From Nocardia transvalensis (GTDB lineage Bacteria; Actinomycetota; Actinomycetes; Mycobacteriales; Mycobacteriaceae), in the NCBI RefSeq assembly GCF_015477765.1, contig NZ_JADLQQ010000003.1, forward strand, positions 372,001 to 436,000: a DNA stretch of 64,000 nucleotides, in the 5' to 3' direction. The translations under genes and the position numbers were made by a program. Numbering within the stretch: position 1 is the stretch's first letter; each line of letters begins with the position of its first letter. A model generated the notes under the pieces. The model was not told the origin of the DNA and made no database searches. It saw nothing but the letters and a program-made list of their open reading frames with translations. Positions 25,585-33,775 of the stretch are shown piece by piece.

Positions 25585-26849
25585 CCGGACGGCGCCTCAC
25601 CGGACGACAATGGCCGGGCATCACGCGCAGTGGTGTCCGGCCCTTTCCGTAGGTCCCGCAGCAAGGCGCCACCCGCTACGGCCAATACGCAGAGATAGAT
25701 GAGCACGTAGAAGTTCATCAGGATCGGCGCGATCGGCCACCACGGCGGGAACATGCAGAATCCGACGACCACCCAGTCCGGCGTCCACTCGTAGGTCCAG
25801 GACCCGATACACGGATACACCACGGCCGCGGCCGCCCACCACAGCGGCCGGGCCTGCGCCCGGTGCACCAGATAGACCAGCAGCGGCACGAACCACACCC
25901 AGTGGTGGCTCCACGAGAACGGCGATACCGCACAGGCGGTCATCCCGGCGAGGGTGATCGACAGCAGCCGGTCCCCGCGCCGATGCAACGCGGCCGTGAC
26001 GGTCAGACCGGCGATGGCGACCACCCCCGCCAGCGGCGCCCACAGCCACACCGGCGCCGGATGTCCCATCAGATGGGCGAACGCTCCGCGCAGCGACTGG
26101 TTGGCCGGATGAGTGTCCAGCGCGATCCGCTCGGAGTGGAAGAACGTCGAGGTCCAGTACTGCCGGGAGTCGCTGGGCAGTACCAGCCACGACACCGCGA
26201 TCGTGGCCACGAAGGCCGCCGCGGCGGTCCCGGCGGCACGCCATTTCCGCAGCACCAAATACTGCACGACGAAATACAGCGGTACCAGCTTGATACCCGC
26301 CGCCAAGCCGACACCCCAGCCGCGCAGCCGACTGCGGTCACCGAGCGAGAAGTCCCACAGCACCAAGCCCATGAGCATGAGATTGATCTGCCCGTAGTAC
26401 AGCGTGGTGCGCACCGGCTCGACGAAGACACAGCTCAGGGCCAGCAGCGCGCTGATCGCGGTGAGCCAGCGGTCGAGCCGGTACCCCAGGATGCGCCAGC
26501 ACAGCAGGACACACCCGAACAGCACGCCCAGGTTCACCAGCAGCCAGGTATTGGTGACCCACCCCCACGGCCACAGCGCGAGGGGGATGAACATCAGCGT
26601 CGAAAAGGGCGTGTAGGTGTACAGCAGGCCGTACACGCTGGATTCGGTGTAGAGCGGATGACCGTGCAGGATCTTCCACGCACCGTCGCGATAGACGTGC
26701 GCATCCAGCCCGCCGACCAGGATGCCCGCCTTGTCCAACCAGGGATCGACCAGCGTGAACACCAGCACCACCGCCAGCACCGCCGTCGCGGCAAGCACGA
26801 AAAGTGTTGCGCGCGTACGAGGAATCGTCAGGGGCGGGGATGGGCGCAC
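25554..26849 (-). CDS. GT87-family membrane glycosyltransferase
   Basis: A 431-residue polytopic protein of the GT-C fold, GT87 family (PimE/Rv2181-like), which uses polyprenyl-phosphate-mannose to build lipomannan or phosphatidylinositol mannosides on the outer face of the membrane. About ten hydrophobic helices are visible; the catalytic Asp of the first outer loop is D49 in VGGLDAHVYRDG. The GTG start at 26849 has no ribosome site, but TAGGTT (26863-26858) lies 8 bases before it, so the mRNA may be leaderless. Its end overlaps the end of lon. Confidence 0.82.
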   Translation of the reverse strand: MRPSPPLTIPRTRATLFVLAATAVLAVVLVFTLVDPWLDKAGILVGGLDAHVYRDGAWKILHGHPLYTESSVYGLLYTYTPFSTLMFIPLALWPWGWVTNTWLLVNLGVLFGCVLLCWRILGYRLDRWLTAISALLALSCVFVEPVRTTLYYGQINLMLMGLVLWDFSLGDRSRLRGWGVGLAAGIKLVPLYFVVQYLVLRKWRAAGTAAAAFVATIAVSWLVLPSDSRQYWTSTFFHSERIALDTHPANQSLRGAFAHLMGHPAPVWLWAPLAGVVAIAGLTVTAALHRRGDRLLSITLAGMTACAVSPFSWSHHWVWFVPLLVYLVHRAQARPLWWAAAAVVYPCIGSWTYEWTPDWVVVGFCMFPPWWPIAPILMNFYVLIYLCVLAVAGGALLRDLRKGPDTTARDARPLSSGEAPSGQADARAAAP

Positions 26850-26962
26850 GGAACCTTAACCTAGGTAAGCATCGACGTCGGCGTCATGCCCCGAAGATCG
26901 GGGTAGTTCGGGCCCTCGGATAGTACGGTGTCTCGTTTGCGCTCGTCGAACCCGCAGGCAGC

Positions 26963-27397
26963 TCAGCCCCCGTTGCCTGCGAGTTCGCGCTCGACCGCCC
27001 GAGTCGTCCCCTGCGCGACGGCGCACAGCACCGATTCCCCGTCCTCGCCCTCGGCGTAGACCTCGCAGTGGCAGACCGCCTGGCGCCGGGTGGCACCGGT
27101 GACGCGGGCCTCGGCACGCAACCGGGCCCCGGATGCCGGGCGCAGATACGTGATGCTGAAGCCGCCGGTCAGCACGTTCGGGCCGAGAACCGATCCGCCC
27201 GCATAGGTGAGGGCGTTGTCGGCGGCATAGGCGAGAACACCGCCGTGCACATAGCCGAACTGCTGACCCAACTCCGGGCGGATGGGGATCACCAGGGTGG
27301 CGGCGCCGTCGCCGTAGGCGGTGATCTCGGCGCCGATCAGTGTGCTGAAGGGTTGCGCGGCGAGTACTTTGCGGGCGATATCGAGGGTTTGGGTCAT
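26963..27397 (-). CDS. PaaI-type hotdog-fold thioesterase
   Basis: A 144-residue single-domain hotdog protein; the family motif appears as GYVHGGVLAYAADNALTYA around residues 48-66. Such enzymes hydrolyse acyl-CoA or phenylacetyl-CoA-type thioesters in the cytoplasm. The frame stays open upstream, but ATG 27397 overlaps the stop of the TetR gene in an ATGA, so the two form a coupled pair and the regulator probably controls the thioesterase. Confidence 0.85.
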   Translation of the reverse strand: MTQTLDIARKVLAAQPFSTLIGAEITAYGDGAATLVIPIRPELGQQFGYVHGGVLAYAADNALTYAGGSVLGPNVLTGGFSITYLRPASGARLRAEARVTGATRRQAVCHCEVYAEGEDGESVLCAVAQGTTRAVERELAGNGG

Positions 27398-27975
27398 CGG
27401 TCTGCTCCGGGGTCGTCGGATTCGGGTGTGCGCAGGGCCTGCCAGGCGGCCGCGGCCAGTTCCGGTGCGACATCGGCGGGGGCGGTCCGGATTTCGCCGC
27501 CCAGCCAATGCCGCGAGTACTCCTGGGCCGGGCCCAGCCACAGCGCGTACATCAGGTCGAACGGGAGGTCGCGGACGGCGCCGTAGCCGACGTGGGTGCG
27601 CCACCAGCGCCAGACATTGCGCATGAATTCGCGATTGGTGTCGCTCTCGCGCACGCCCGGCGGCCGTGCGGAGGTGAGCACCTTAGCCCGGTACGGGTTG
27701 GCGGTCACCCAGCGCAGATGTTCGATCACGCCGCCGGTGATGCCCGTGCGGGCGTCGGTACTGTCGCCGACCGCCTGCCAGAAGTGGTGCTGATAGTCGG
27801 CCAGGGCATGGGCCCACACCTGCCGGTACAGCTCGGCCTTGTCCGGGAAGTGGTGATACAGCGCGCCGACGCTGGCCCCGGCGGCATCGCGGATCTGGCC
27901 GAGGGTGGCCTCCAGCGTCCCGTGCTCGGCGAACTGCCGCTCGGCCGCCAACAGCAACCGATCTCGAATCTTCAC
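27394..27975 (-). CDS. TetR-family transcriptional regulator
   Basis: A 193-residue repressor: N-terminal helix-turn-helix domain (residues 1-50, ATLGQIRDAAGASVGALYHHFPDKAELY) followed by a helical ligand-binding domain. GTG 27975 is chosen because the HTH domain begins there. It is coupled to a thioesterase gene downstream and divergent from dinB, with an operator-like palindrome at 27979-27993 immediately before its start. The ligand is probably an acyl-CoA or a related lipid, judging from the partner gene. Confidence 0.87.
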   Translation of the reverse strand: MKIRDRLLLAAERQFAEHGTLEATLGQIRDAAGASVGALYHHFPDKAELYRQVWAHALADYQHHFWQAVGDSTDARTGITGGVIEHLRWVTANPYRAKVLTSARPPGVRESDTNREFMRNVWRWWRTHVGYGAVRDLPFDLMYALWLGPAQEYSRHWLGGEIRTAPADVAPELAAAAWQALRTPESDDPGADR

Positions 27976-27978
27976 AAC

Positions 27979-27993
27979 CAGAATATAATTCTG
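27979..27993. promoter_or_regulatory. Autoregulatory operator of the TetR-thioesterase operon
   Basis: CAGAAT-ATA-ATTCTG, perfect 6-base arms, begins 4 bases before the TetR start codon and lies between divergent genes. The half-site recurs nearby (TTCTG at 27994-27998). Confidence 0.5.
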
Positions 27994-28044
27994 TTCTGCT
28001 CGGCGATGCAATGGAAAGGGCAATTCGGCCTGCATGTCAGGGGT

Positions 28045-29145
28045 GTGCGGTATGACAGGAATGTGCCCCGGTGGCTGTTGCACGTGGATCTCGACCAGTT
28101 CCAGGCGGCGGTGGAGTTCCGCCGTCATCCGGAACTGCGGGGTCGGCCGGTCATCGTGGGCGGCAACGGCGATCCGACCGAACCGCGCAAGGTGGTGACC
28201 TGCGCGTCCTATCCGGCCCGCGCCTTCGGTGTGCGGGCCGGGATGCCACTGCGCACCGCGGCCCGTAAATGTCCCGAGGGTGTGTTCCTGCCCTTGGACA
28301 TGGCGACCTACGAGGAGGCGTCCGAGGAGGTCATGGATCTGCTGCGCGGCTTTCCGGTGCGGGTGGAGGTGCTCGGCTGGGACGAGGCCTTCCTCGCTGC
28401 CGACACCGACGATCCGGCCGGGCTGGCCCGGCAGATCCGCAGTGCCATCGAGGAATTGGATCTGACGTGTTCGATCGGCATCGGCGACAACAAACTTCGC
28501 GCCAAGCTGGCCACCGGATTCGCCAAATCCGTCGGTAAGGGCGACGCCGAGCCGGGCGCGGGCGCCGAATACGAACGCGCCGAGGGGCCGGGGATTTTTC
28601 GGCTCACCGCGGACAATTGGACCGAGCTGATGGCGCATCGTCCGACGAACGCGCTCTGGGGTATCGGCGCGCGTATCGCACAACGCATGGCCGACTTGGG
28701 AATCGAGACGGTTGCCCAGCTGGCGGCGGCCGATCGTAGCGTGCTCGCGGCCGAATTCGGTCCCAATACCGGTCCCTATCTGTGGGTGCTGGGCCACGGT
28801 ATCGGCGATACGGATGTGGTGACGGAGCCGCGAGTCCCGGTCGGCCGCAGCAAGTCCGAGACCTTTCCCCACGATCTTGTCGACCGTGCCGAGATCGAGG
28901 CCCAGGTGGCCCGGCTGGCCACCGAGGTGGCCGAGGAGATGGCCGCCGCGGGCCGCATCACTCAGCGGGTCGGGGTGACGGTGCGTACCAAGACCTTCTA
29001 CACCCGGACCAAACAGCGCAAACTCGCCGCCCCGACCACCGATGTCGACGAGATCGCGCAGGCCGCGCTGCAGGTCCTCGGTCGTTTCGAACTCGATCGC
29101 CCGGTCCGCCTGCTCGGCGTTCGCCTCGAACTGGTGCCGGAGTGA
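28045..29145 (+). CDS. dinB: DNA polymerase IV (Y-family, DinB2/DinP type)
   Basis: Error-prone lesion-bypass polymerase. The palm metal ligands are visible in HVDLDQFQAAVE and GWDEAF; the first two residues before DE (Gly-Trp instead of Ser-x) match the actinobacterial DinP branch, such as M. tuberculosis Rv3056. The little-finger domain motif FYTRTKQRKL lies near the end. The frame is open far upstream; GTG 28045, GTG 28063 and ATG 28006 are all possible, and 28045 is a compromise (366 residues). No LexA box is seen in the 70 bases between it and the divergent TetR gene. Confidence 0.9.
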   Translation: MRYDRNVPRWLLHVDLDQFQAAVEFRRHPELRGRPVIVGGNGDPTEPRKVVTCASYPARAFGVRAGMPLRTAARKCPEGVFLPLDMATYEEASEEVMDLLRGFPVRVEVLGWDEAFLAADTDDPAGLARQIRSAIEELDLTCSIGIGDNKLRAKLATGFAKSVGKGDAEPGAGAEYERAEGPGIFRLTADNWTELMAHRPTNALWGIGARIAQRMADLGIETVAQLAAADRSVLAAEFGPNTGPYLWVLGHGIGDTDVVTEPRVPVGRSKSETFPHDLVDRAEIEAQVARLATEVAEEMAAAGRITQRVGVTVRTKTFYTRTKQRKLAAPTTDVDEIAQAALQVLGRFELDRPVRLLGVRLELVPE

Positions 29146-29227
29146 GATCGGCCACCGGCGCGGGATGACCGGTTCGAGTGGGTATTTGACATGCTGTGCG
29201 GGCAGACTCGACGGGAAGGCAGACGGC

Positions 29228-30013
29228 ATGACCGAGTACGAGACGATCCGATTCGAGCGGACGGGTGCCATCGCCCGGCTCACCCTGAATCGGCCCACGG
29301 CGGCCAACGGGATCGACCGGGCCATGGGCCGGGAGCTGGCCGAGATCGCGGGCCGGTGCGCCGACGATCCGACGCTGAAGGTGGTCACGCTCACCGGCGC
29401 CGGAAAGTTCTTCTCCGCCGGCGGCGACCTCAAGGCGATGGGGGCGCAGGACGGGGGTGCCGGTGAGTATGTGAAACATCTGGCCGACGATCTGCACCAG
29501 GCGATGTCGTCGTTCGCCCGGATGGATGCGCTGCTGCTGGTGGCCGTCAACGGTGTGGCGGCCGGGGCCGGGTTCAGCCTCGCCATTGCCGCGGATCTGG
29601 TGGTAGCGGGCGAATCCGCGTCCTTCACCATGGCCTACACGCGGGCGGGCCTGAGCCCCGACGGCGGCGCCTCCTACTACCTGCCCCGCCTGATCGGCCT
29701 GCGCCGCACCCAGGAACTCATGTTGACCAACCGCACCCTCTCGGCGGCCGAGGCGCTGGAGTGGGGCCTGCTGCACCGCGTGGTCCCCGACGCCGAACTC
29801 GCCGCCACGGTCGACGGCCTGGCCGCCCAGTTCGCCGCGGGCCCCCGCCACGCCAACGCCAATGTCAAGAAGCTCCTCCTGGTCAGCTCCAGCCACACGC
29901 TGGAGGAACAGCTGGCCCGCGAGGCCGCCTTCATCTCCGCGTGCGCCGGCTCCGAGGACGGTAAGGAGGGCATCGCCGCCTTCCTCGCCAAACGCGCCCC
30001 CACCTTCCACTGA
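29228..30013 (+). CDS. Enoyl-CoA hydratase/isomerase (crotonase family)
   Basis: A 261-residue crotonase-fold enzyme of acyl-CoA metabolism. The oxyanion-hole motif FFSAGGDLKAMG and GVAAGAGFSLA are present. The second catalytic Glu of true hydratases is replaced by Asp in SPDGGASYYLPRLIG, as in PaaG/isomerase-type members, so double-bond isomerisation is as likely as hydration. ATG 29228 has GGAAGG about 8 bases upstream. It follows dinB on the same strand after 82 bases. Confidence 0.9.
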   Translation: MTEYETIRFERTGAIARLTLNRPTAANGIDRAMGRELAEIAGRCADDPTLKVVTLTGAGKFFSAGGDLKAMGAQDGGAGEYVKHLADDLHQAMSSFARMDALLLVAVNGVAAGAGFSLAIAADLVVAGESASFTMAYTRAGLSPDGGASYYLPRLIGLRRTQELMLTNRTLSAAEALEWGLLHRVVPDAELAATVDGLAAQFAAGPRHANANVKKLLLVSSSHTLEEQLAREAAFISACAGSEDGKEGIAAFLAKRAPTFH

Positions 30014-30131
30014 CCCCTCTCCCCAACCGGAGCCGTGTCCGCCCGAAGATGGGAGTTCCTGTCCGGATCGGTGGTTGGCCGCGCTCGGTTGTCGGGTTGT
30101 GCCTGCATCGCGTCGGTGGCGGCGGGTGAAC

Positions 30132-30161
30132 GGGTGTGGGGGTGGCGGGGCTAGTGTGGGG
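30132..30161 (+). promoter_or_regulatory. G-quadruplex-forming motif before a membrane-protein gene
   Basis: Four runs of three or more G (30132, 30138, 30147, 30158) separated by loops of 3, 4 and 7 bases lie on the coding strand and end 4 bases before the ATG at 30166. In mRNA this would cover the ribosome-binding site. Confidence 0.4.
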
Positions 30162-30165
30162 TGCC

Positions 30166-31992
30166 ATGTGCGTCGCGCCGACTGCTGCATTGGATGCGGT
30201 GGTGGCGCGGCGGGTGGGGGTGGAGGCACGGGGGCGTGCGTTGTGGGGGAATGGTGTGGTGGCTGTTGCTGCCGTGTTGGTTGTGGTGCAGCTCGTGGTT
30301 CGGGGGTGGGTGGCCGGGAGGGGATTCTTCTACTGGGACGACCTCATTCTGGTGGGGCGGGCGGGGGCCTACCCGGTGTTGTCGTCGGATTTGTTGCTGT
30401 ACAACCACGATGGGCATTTCATGCCTCTCGCGTTCGTGACGGCCTGGGTCGTCACGCACGTCGCTCCGCTGGTGTGGGCCGGGCCGGTGGTGTCGCTGCT
30501 GATGTTGCAGGCGGCGGCCTCGGTGGCGGTGTTGCGCATGCTGCTGGTGTTGGTTCCGGCGGCCCGCGCGCGGTGGGTTGTGCTGGTTCCGTTCGTCTTC
30601 TACCTGTTCTGTCCTTTGACGTTGCCCGCGTACGCGTGGTGGGCGGCGGGTCTGAATGCGCTGCCGTTGCAGTTCGCGCTGGCGTGGGTCATCGCCGACG
30701 CGGTCCTGCTCGTCCGGACCGGGCGGCGCCGGTACGCCGTGTCCGGGATCGTCGTCGTGGCGGTGGCGTTGCTGTTCTTCGAGAAGTCGGTGGTGGTGCC
30801 CTTCGTGGCGTTCGCCGTCGCCGCACTCGTCCGGTGTGTCGACGGACGCGGTGCTGCGGTCCGCGTCGTCTTGCGGCACGGCGCGGCGCTGTGGGCCGGG
30901 TCGGGACTGGTGCTGTTGTGCTGGCTGGCCGTGTACTGCTCGGTGGCGGCCGCGGCCGTCCACGAGCGTGCCGGGCTGCGCGGCCTGCTGAACGGCGCGA
31001 CCTCGCTGGGCATCGTGCCGGCGCTGCTCGGCGGGCCCTGGGTGTGGGAGCGCTGGCTGCCGTCGACACCGTGGGCGGCGCCGCCGGGCTGGGCCGTCGT
31101 CGCTGCCTGGGTCGCACTGGGAATCGTGGTGGCGCTGACGATTCGAGCCCGGCTGCGCGTGATTCCGGTGTGGGTGGCGGCCGTGGGCTATGTGGTGGCC
31201 GCCCAGATTCCGGTGGTCCTCGTCCGAGGCGGCCCCGATACCGCGGCCGAACTCACGCAATCGCTGCGCTACCTCGCCGATGTGGCCGTGGTGCTCACCG
31301 CCCTGGGCGCCCTGCTGCTGCATGCCCGCCCGAGCGGCCGGATCCGATTGCCCTGTTCTGTTGTCGTGGCACTGACGGCGGCCTTCGTCGCGAGCAGCCT
31401 GTGGTCCACCGGCACCTTTGCGCGGTCCTGGTCGGTGAGCCCGACCCGGACCTATCTCACGAATGCGAAATCCGCGCTCGCCGCCCACGGCAACGCGCCC
31501 CTACTGGACCAGGAGGTCCCGTGGGATGTGCTGAGCCCGTTGACCTCTCCGCAGAATCAGGTCAGCCGCGTCCTGTCCGCAACGGCACCCGCCGGGACGT
31601 TCGCGAACTCGACGCCGCGCCTGCGCATGTTCACCGATACCGGCGAGCTCGTCGACGGACAGGTCTGGTGGAACCGCGCCATCCGCCCCGGACCCGAGCC
31701 CGGCTGCGGATATCGCATCGATGACGCGCAGCCGGTCGATATCGCCCTCGACGGCCCCATGCTCGAGCGCGGCTGGACGGCCCAGCTCAACTATTTCGCC
31801 GACCGGGACGGCCGGATCACCGTCGCCTTCGAACACGGCCGGGCAGTCGTGGCCCCGGTGCAAGCCGGCCTGCACACGGTCTTCGTCCGCCTGGTCGGCA
31901 GCGGTGAGATCTTGCGAATCGGTTCTCGCACACCGGGCTTGGACCTGTGCCTCGGCACCGGACCCGTCGGCGTGGCGTCCTTCGACCCCTGA
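30166..31992 (+). CDS. Large polytopic membrane protein, probable GT-C glycosyltransferase
   Basis: A 608-residue protein with about 11 hydrophobic helices (to residue about 415) and a beta-rich extracytoplasmic C-terminal domain (about 430-608). The first outer loop contains an acidic pair D58-D59 (FFYWDDLILVGRA) just after helix 1, the position of the catalytic DD motif of GT-C enzymes such as the arabinosyltransferases. A role in decorating cell-envelope glycans from a polyprenyl-phosphate donor is inferred. ATG 30166 is chosen; GTG 30136 is in frame. The 5' end is extremely G-rich and has a quadruplex motif at the start. Confidence 0.65.
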   Translation: MCVAPTAALDAVVARRVGVEARGRALWGNGVVAVAAVLVVVQLVVRGWVAGRGFFYWDDLILVGRAGAYPVLSSDLLLYNHDGHFMPLAFVTAWVVTHVAPLVWAGPVVSLLMLQAAASVAVLRMLLVLVPAARARWVVLVPFVFYLFCPLTLPAYAWWAAGLNALPLQFALAWVIADAVLLVRTGRRRYAVSGIVVVAVALLFFEKSVVVPFVAFAVAALVRCVDGRGAAVRVVLRHGAALWAGSGLVLLCWLAVYCSVAAAAVHERAGLRGLLNGATSLGIVPALLGGPWVWERWLPSTPWAAPPGWAVVAAWVALGIVVALTIRARLRVIPVWVAAVGYVVAAQIPVVLVRGGPDTAAELTQSLRYLADVAVVLTALGALLLHARPSGRIRLPCSVVVALTAAFVASSLWSTGTFARSWSVSPTRTYLTNAKSALAAHGNAPLLDQEVPWDVLSPLTSPQNQVSRVLSATAPAGTFANSTPRLRMFTDTGELVDGQVWWNRAIRPGPEPGCGYRIDDAQPVDIALDGPMLERGWTAQLNYFADRDGRITVAFEHGRAVVAPVQAGLHTVFVRLVGSGEILRIGSRTPGLDLCLGTGPVGVASFDP

Positions 31993-32076
31993 GGCGGCGC
32001 CCCGCCGTGCATTCCCTCCCCCGACCGTCGGTCCTGATGCGCTGCTCGCGCGGGGGTGCGCACCTATGCTCGAACC

Positions 32077-33069
32077 ATGTTCTGGGCGATGGTGGCGCAC
32101 GAGACGGACAGCGGTGTGGTGTTGCGGCGCGAAGAGGTCGGCGACGATTTCCTCGGACCCGGCACGGTGACGATCAAGGTGCACTATACGAGTGCCAACT
32201 TCAAGGATGGGCTGGCCATCACGCCGGGCGGCGGGGTGGTGCGCACCTATCCGATCATTCCCGGCATCGACATCGTCGGTGAGGTGGCCGCCTCGGAGGA
32301 TCCGCACTTCGCCCCCGGCGATGCGGTCGTCGCCCACGGCTACGAGATCGGGGTCTCGCACAACGGCGGCTTCGCCGAATACGCCCGGGTGCCCGCGGAA
32401 TGGGTGGTGAAACTCGACGGCCTGACCACCCGGGAGGCCGCCGCGCTCGGCACCGCCGGATTCACCGCGGCCATGAGCGTGCAGGCGCTGCTGGACCGCG
32501 GCCTCACGCCCGATGCGGGTCCGGTCCTGGTCACCGGCGCCACCGGCGGGGTCGGCAGCGTCGCCGTGGACATCCTCGCGGGTCTCGGCTTCGAGGTCGT
32601 GGCCTCGACCGGCAAGACCGATGCGGGCGAACTGCTGTCGGCCCTCGGCGCCAAGTCGGTGATCGGGCGACTGCCGGAGGACCCGGACGCGAAACCGCGC
32701 CCGCTCGGCAAGGCCCGGTGGGCGGGTGCGGTGGACAGCGTCGGCGGCAAATCCCTGGCCTACGTGCTCAGCACGATCCAGTACGGCGGTGCGGCGGCGA
32801 TCAGCGGCCTGACCGGCGGCGCCGAACTGCCCACCACCGTCATGCCGTTCATCCTGCGCGGCGTGGCACTGCTCGGCATCGATTCGGCCCACTTCCCGAT
32901 CGACCAGCGCCGCGCCCTGTGGACTCGCCTGGGCAAAGACCTGAAACCCCAACACCTTTCCCGACTGGAGAACTACGCGCCCATCACCCGCGCCGAGGAG
33001 GTCCTGCACGCCATCCGAGCGGGCCACCACTCCGGCCGCACCATCCTGGGAGTCGCCGGGGAGTTCTGA
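32077..33069 (+). CDS. MDR oxidoreductase, YhdH/AcuI (acrylyl-CoA reductase-like) family
   Basis: A 330-residue zinc-independent medium-chain reductase. The opening VTIKVHYTSANFKDGLAITPGGGVVRTYPIIPGIDIVGEV-type sequence is the YhdH/AcuI signature, the NADPH site is VTGATGGVGSVAV, and zinc-binding residues are absent. Family members reduce acrylyl-CoA or related enoyl substrates with NADPH. ATG 32077 fits the usual family N-terminus, although no good ribosome site is visible; ATG 32089 is an alternative. It ends just before the TetR operator at 33073. Confidence 0.87.
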   Translation: MFWAMVAHETDSGVVLRREEVGDDFLGPGTVTIKVHYTSANFKDGLAITPGGGVVRTYPIIPGIDIVGEVAASEDPHFAPGDAVVAHGYEIGVSHNGGFAEYARVPAEWVVKLDGLTTREAAALGTAGFTAAMSVQALLDRGLTPDAGPVLVTGATGGVGSVAVDILAGLGFEVVASTGKTDAGELLSALGAKSVIGRLPEDPDAKPRPLGKARWAGAVDSVGGKSLAYVLSTIQYGGAAAISGLTGGAELPTTVMPFILRGVALLGIDSAHFPIDQRRALWTRLGKDLKPQHLSRLENYAPITRAEEVLHAIRAGHHSGRTILGVAGEF

Positions 33070-33072
33070 CAG

Positions 33073-33096
33073 GTTTTGGATCAATCAATCCAAAAC
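33073..33096. promoter_or_regulatory. TetR operator 1 (own promoter)
   Basis: Perfect 9-base arms GTTTTGGAT and ATCCAAAAC around a 6-base spacer, ending 16 bases before the TetR start. A related copy lies upstream of the exporter gene (33737-33760). Confidence 0.65.
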
Positions 33097-33112
33097 GTGT
33101 TACGGTGGGCGC

Positions 33113-33685
33113 ATGCCACGGCCGAAACAGTTCGACGAGGACCGCGCGGTGGACGCGGCCATGCGCGCGTTCTGGACCGCCGGTTACGACGGGACCTCGA
33201 CGCAGGACCTCTGTGCCGCAACAGGGTTGGGACGCAGCAGCATCTACAACACCTTCGCCAGCAAGCACGACCTGTTTCAGCGGGCGCTACGCCGCTATAT
33301 GGAGTCCAAGAACGCGGGGACCTTCGCGATTCTCGACGGCCCGGGTACGGCCAAGGACAAGGTGCGCACTCTGCTGCGGCAGGTCATCGAGTCCCCGGAC
33401 AGCGATCCGCTCGGCTGCCTGGTCGTCAATTCGATCGTGGAGCTGGGTCCGCGTGATACCGAGGTGGCCGATGTGTTGCGCGCCGATCTGGACCGGCGAC
33501 TGTCCGCCCTGTCGGCCACCATCGCGGCCGGGCAGCGCGCCGGTGAGATCGAGAAGGGCCGCAAGGCAACCGATCTCGCGCATTTCGTGATCTCCACCAT
33601 CAGCGGTATGCGGGTGGCCGCGCGGGGCGGCGCGGATCGAAAAACGTTGGAGGCCATTGCGAACGTCGCATTGAGCTGTCTGTAG
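33113..33685 (+). CDS. TetR-family repressor of the adjacent exporter
   Basis: A 190-residue regulator with an N-terminal helix-turn-helix (TSTQDLCAATGLGRSSIYNTF, about residues 28-48) and a C-terminal ligand domain of the TetR_C type (SDPLGCLVVNSIVELGPRD) seen in repressors of drug and reductase genes. A 24-base operator lies directly before it, and a similar one before the MFS exporter 90 bases downstream, so it probably represses both itself and the exporter. Confidence 0.9.
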   Translation: MPRPKQFDEDRAVDAAMRAFWTAGYDGTSTQDLCAATGLGRSSIYNTFASKHDLFQRALRRYMESKNAGTFAILDGPGTAKDKVRTLLRQVIESPDSDPLGCLVVNSIVELGPRDTEVADVLRADLDRRLSALSATIAAGQRAGEIEKGRKATDLAHFVISTISGMRVAARGGADRKTLEAIANVALSCL

Positions 33686-33736
33686 TCCGCCCCCGAGGCG
33701 GGACCTGTTGTCGTGGGCCGACTTTCGCGTGCCCTC

Positions 33737-33760
33737 ATTTTGAATCGAACGGTCTAAAAC
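33737..33760. promoter_or_regulatory. TetR operator 2 (exporter promoter)
   Basis: Aligns to operator 1 at 17 of 24 positions, keeping TTTTG at the left and AAAAC at the right, and ends 15 bases before the MFS start. The looser symmetry suggests weaker binding. Confidence 0.55.
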
Positions 33761-33775
33761 TAGAAGGGTTATCCG

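Noticed and set aside
26853-26868. IdeR/DtxR iron box near the GT87 start
   Set aside because: The ACCTAGGT palindrome does not fit the 19-base iron-box consensus.
27394-29631. Long leftward open frame of 745 codons opposite dinB
   Set aside because: Only the last 193 codons are the TetR protein; the rest is antisense to dinB and the hydratase gene.
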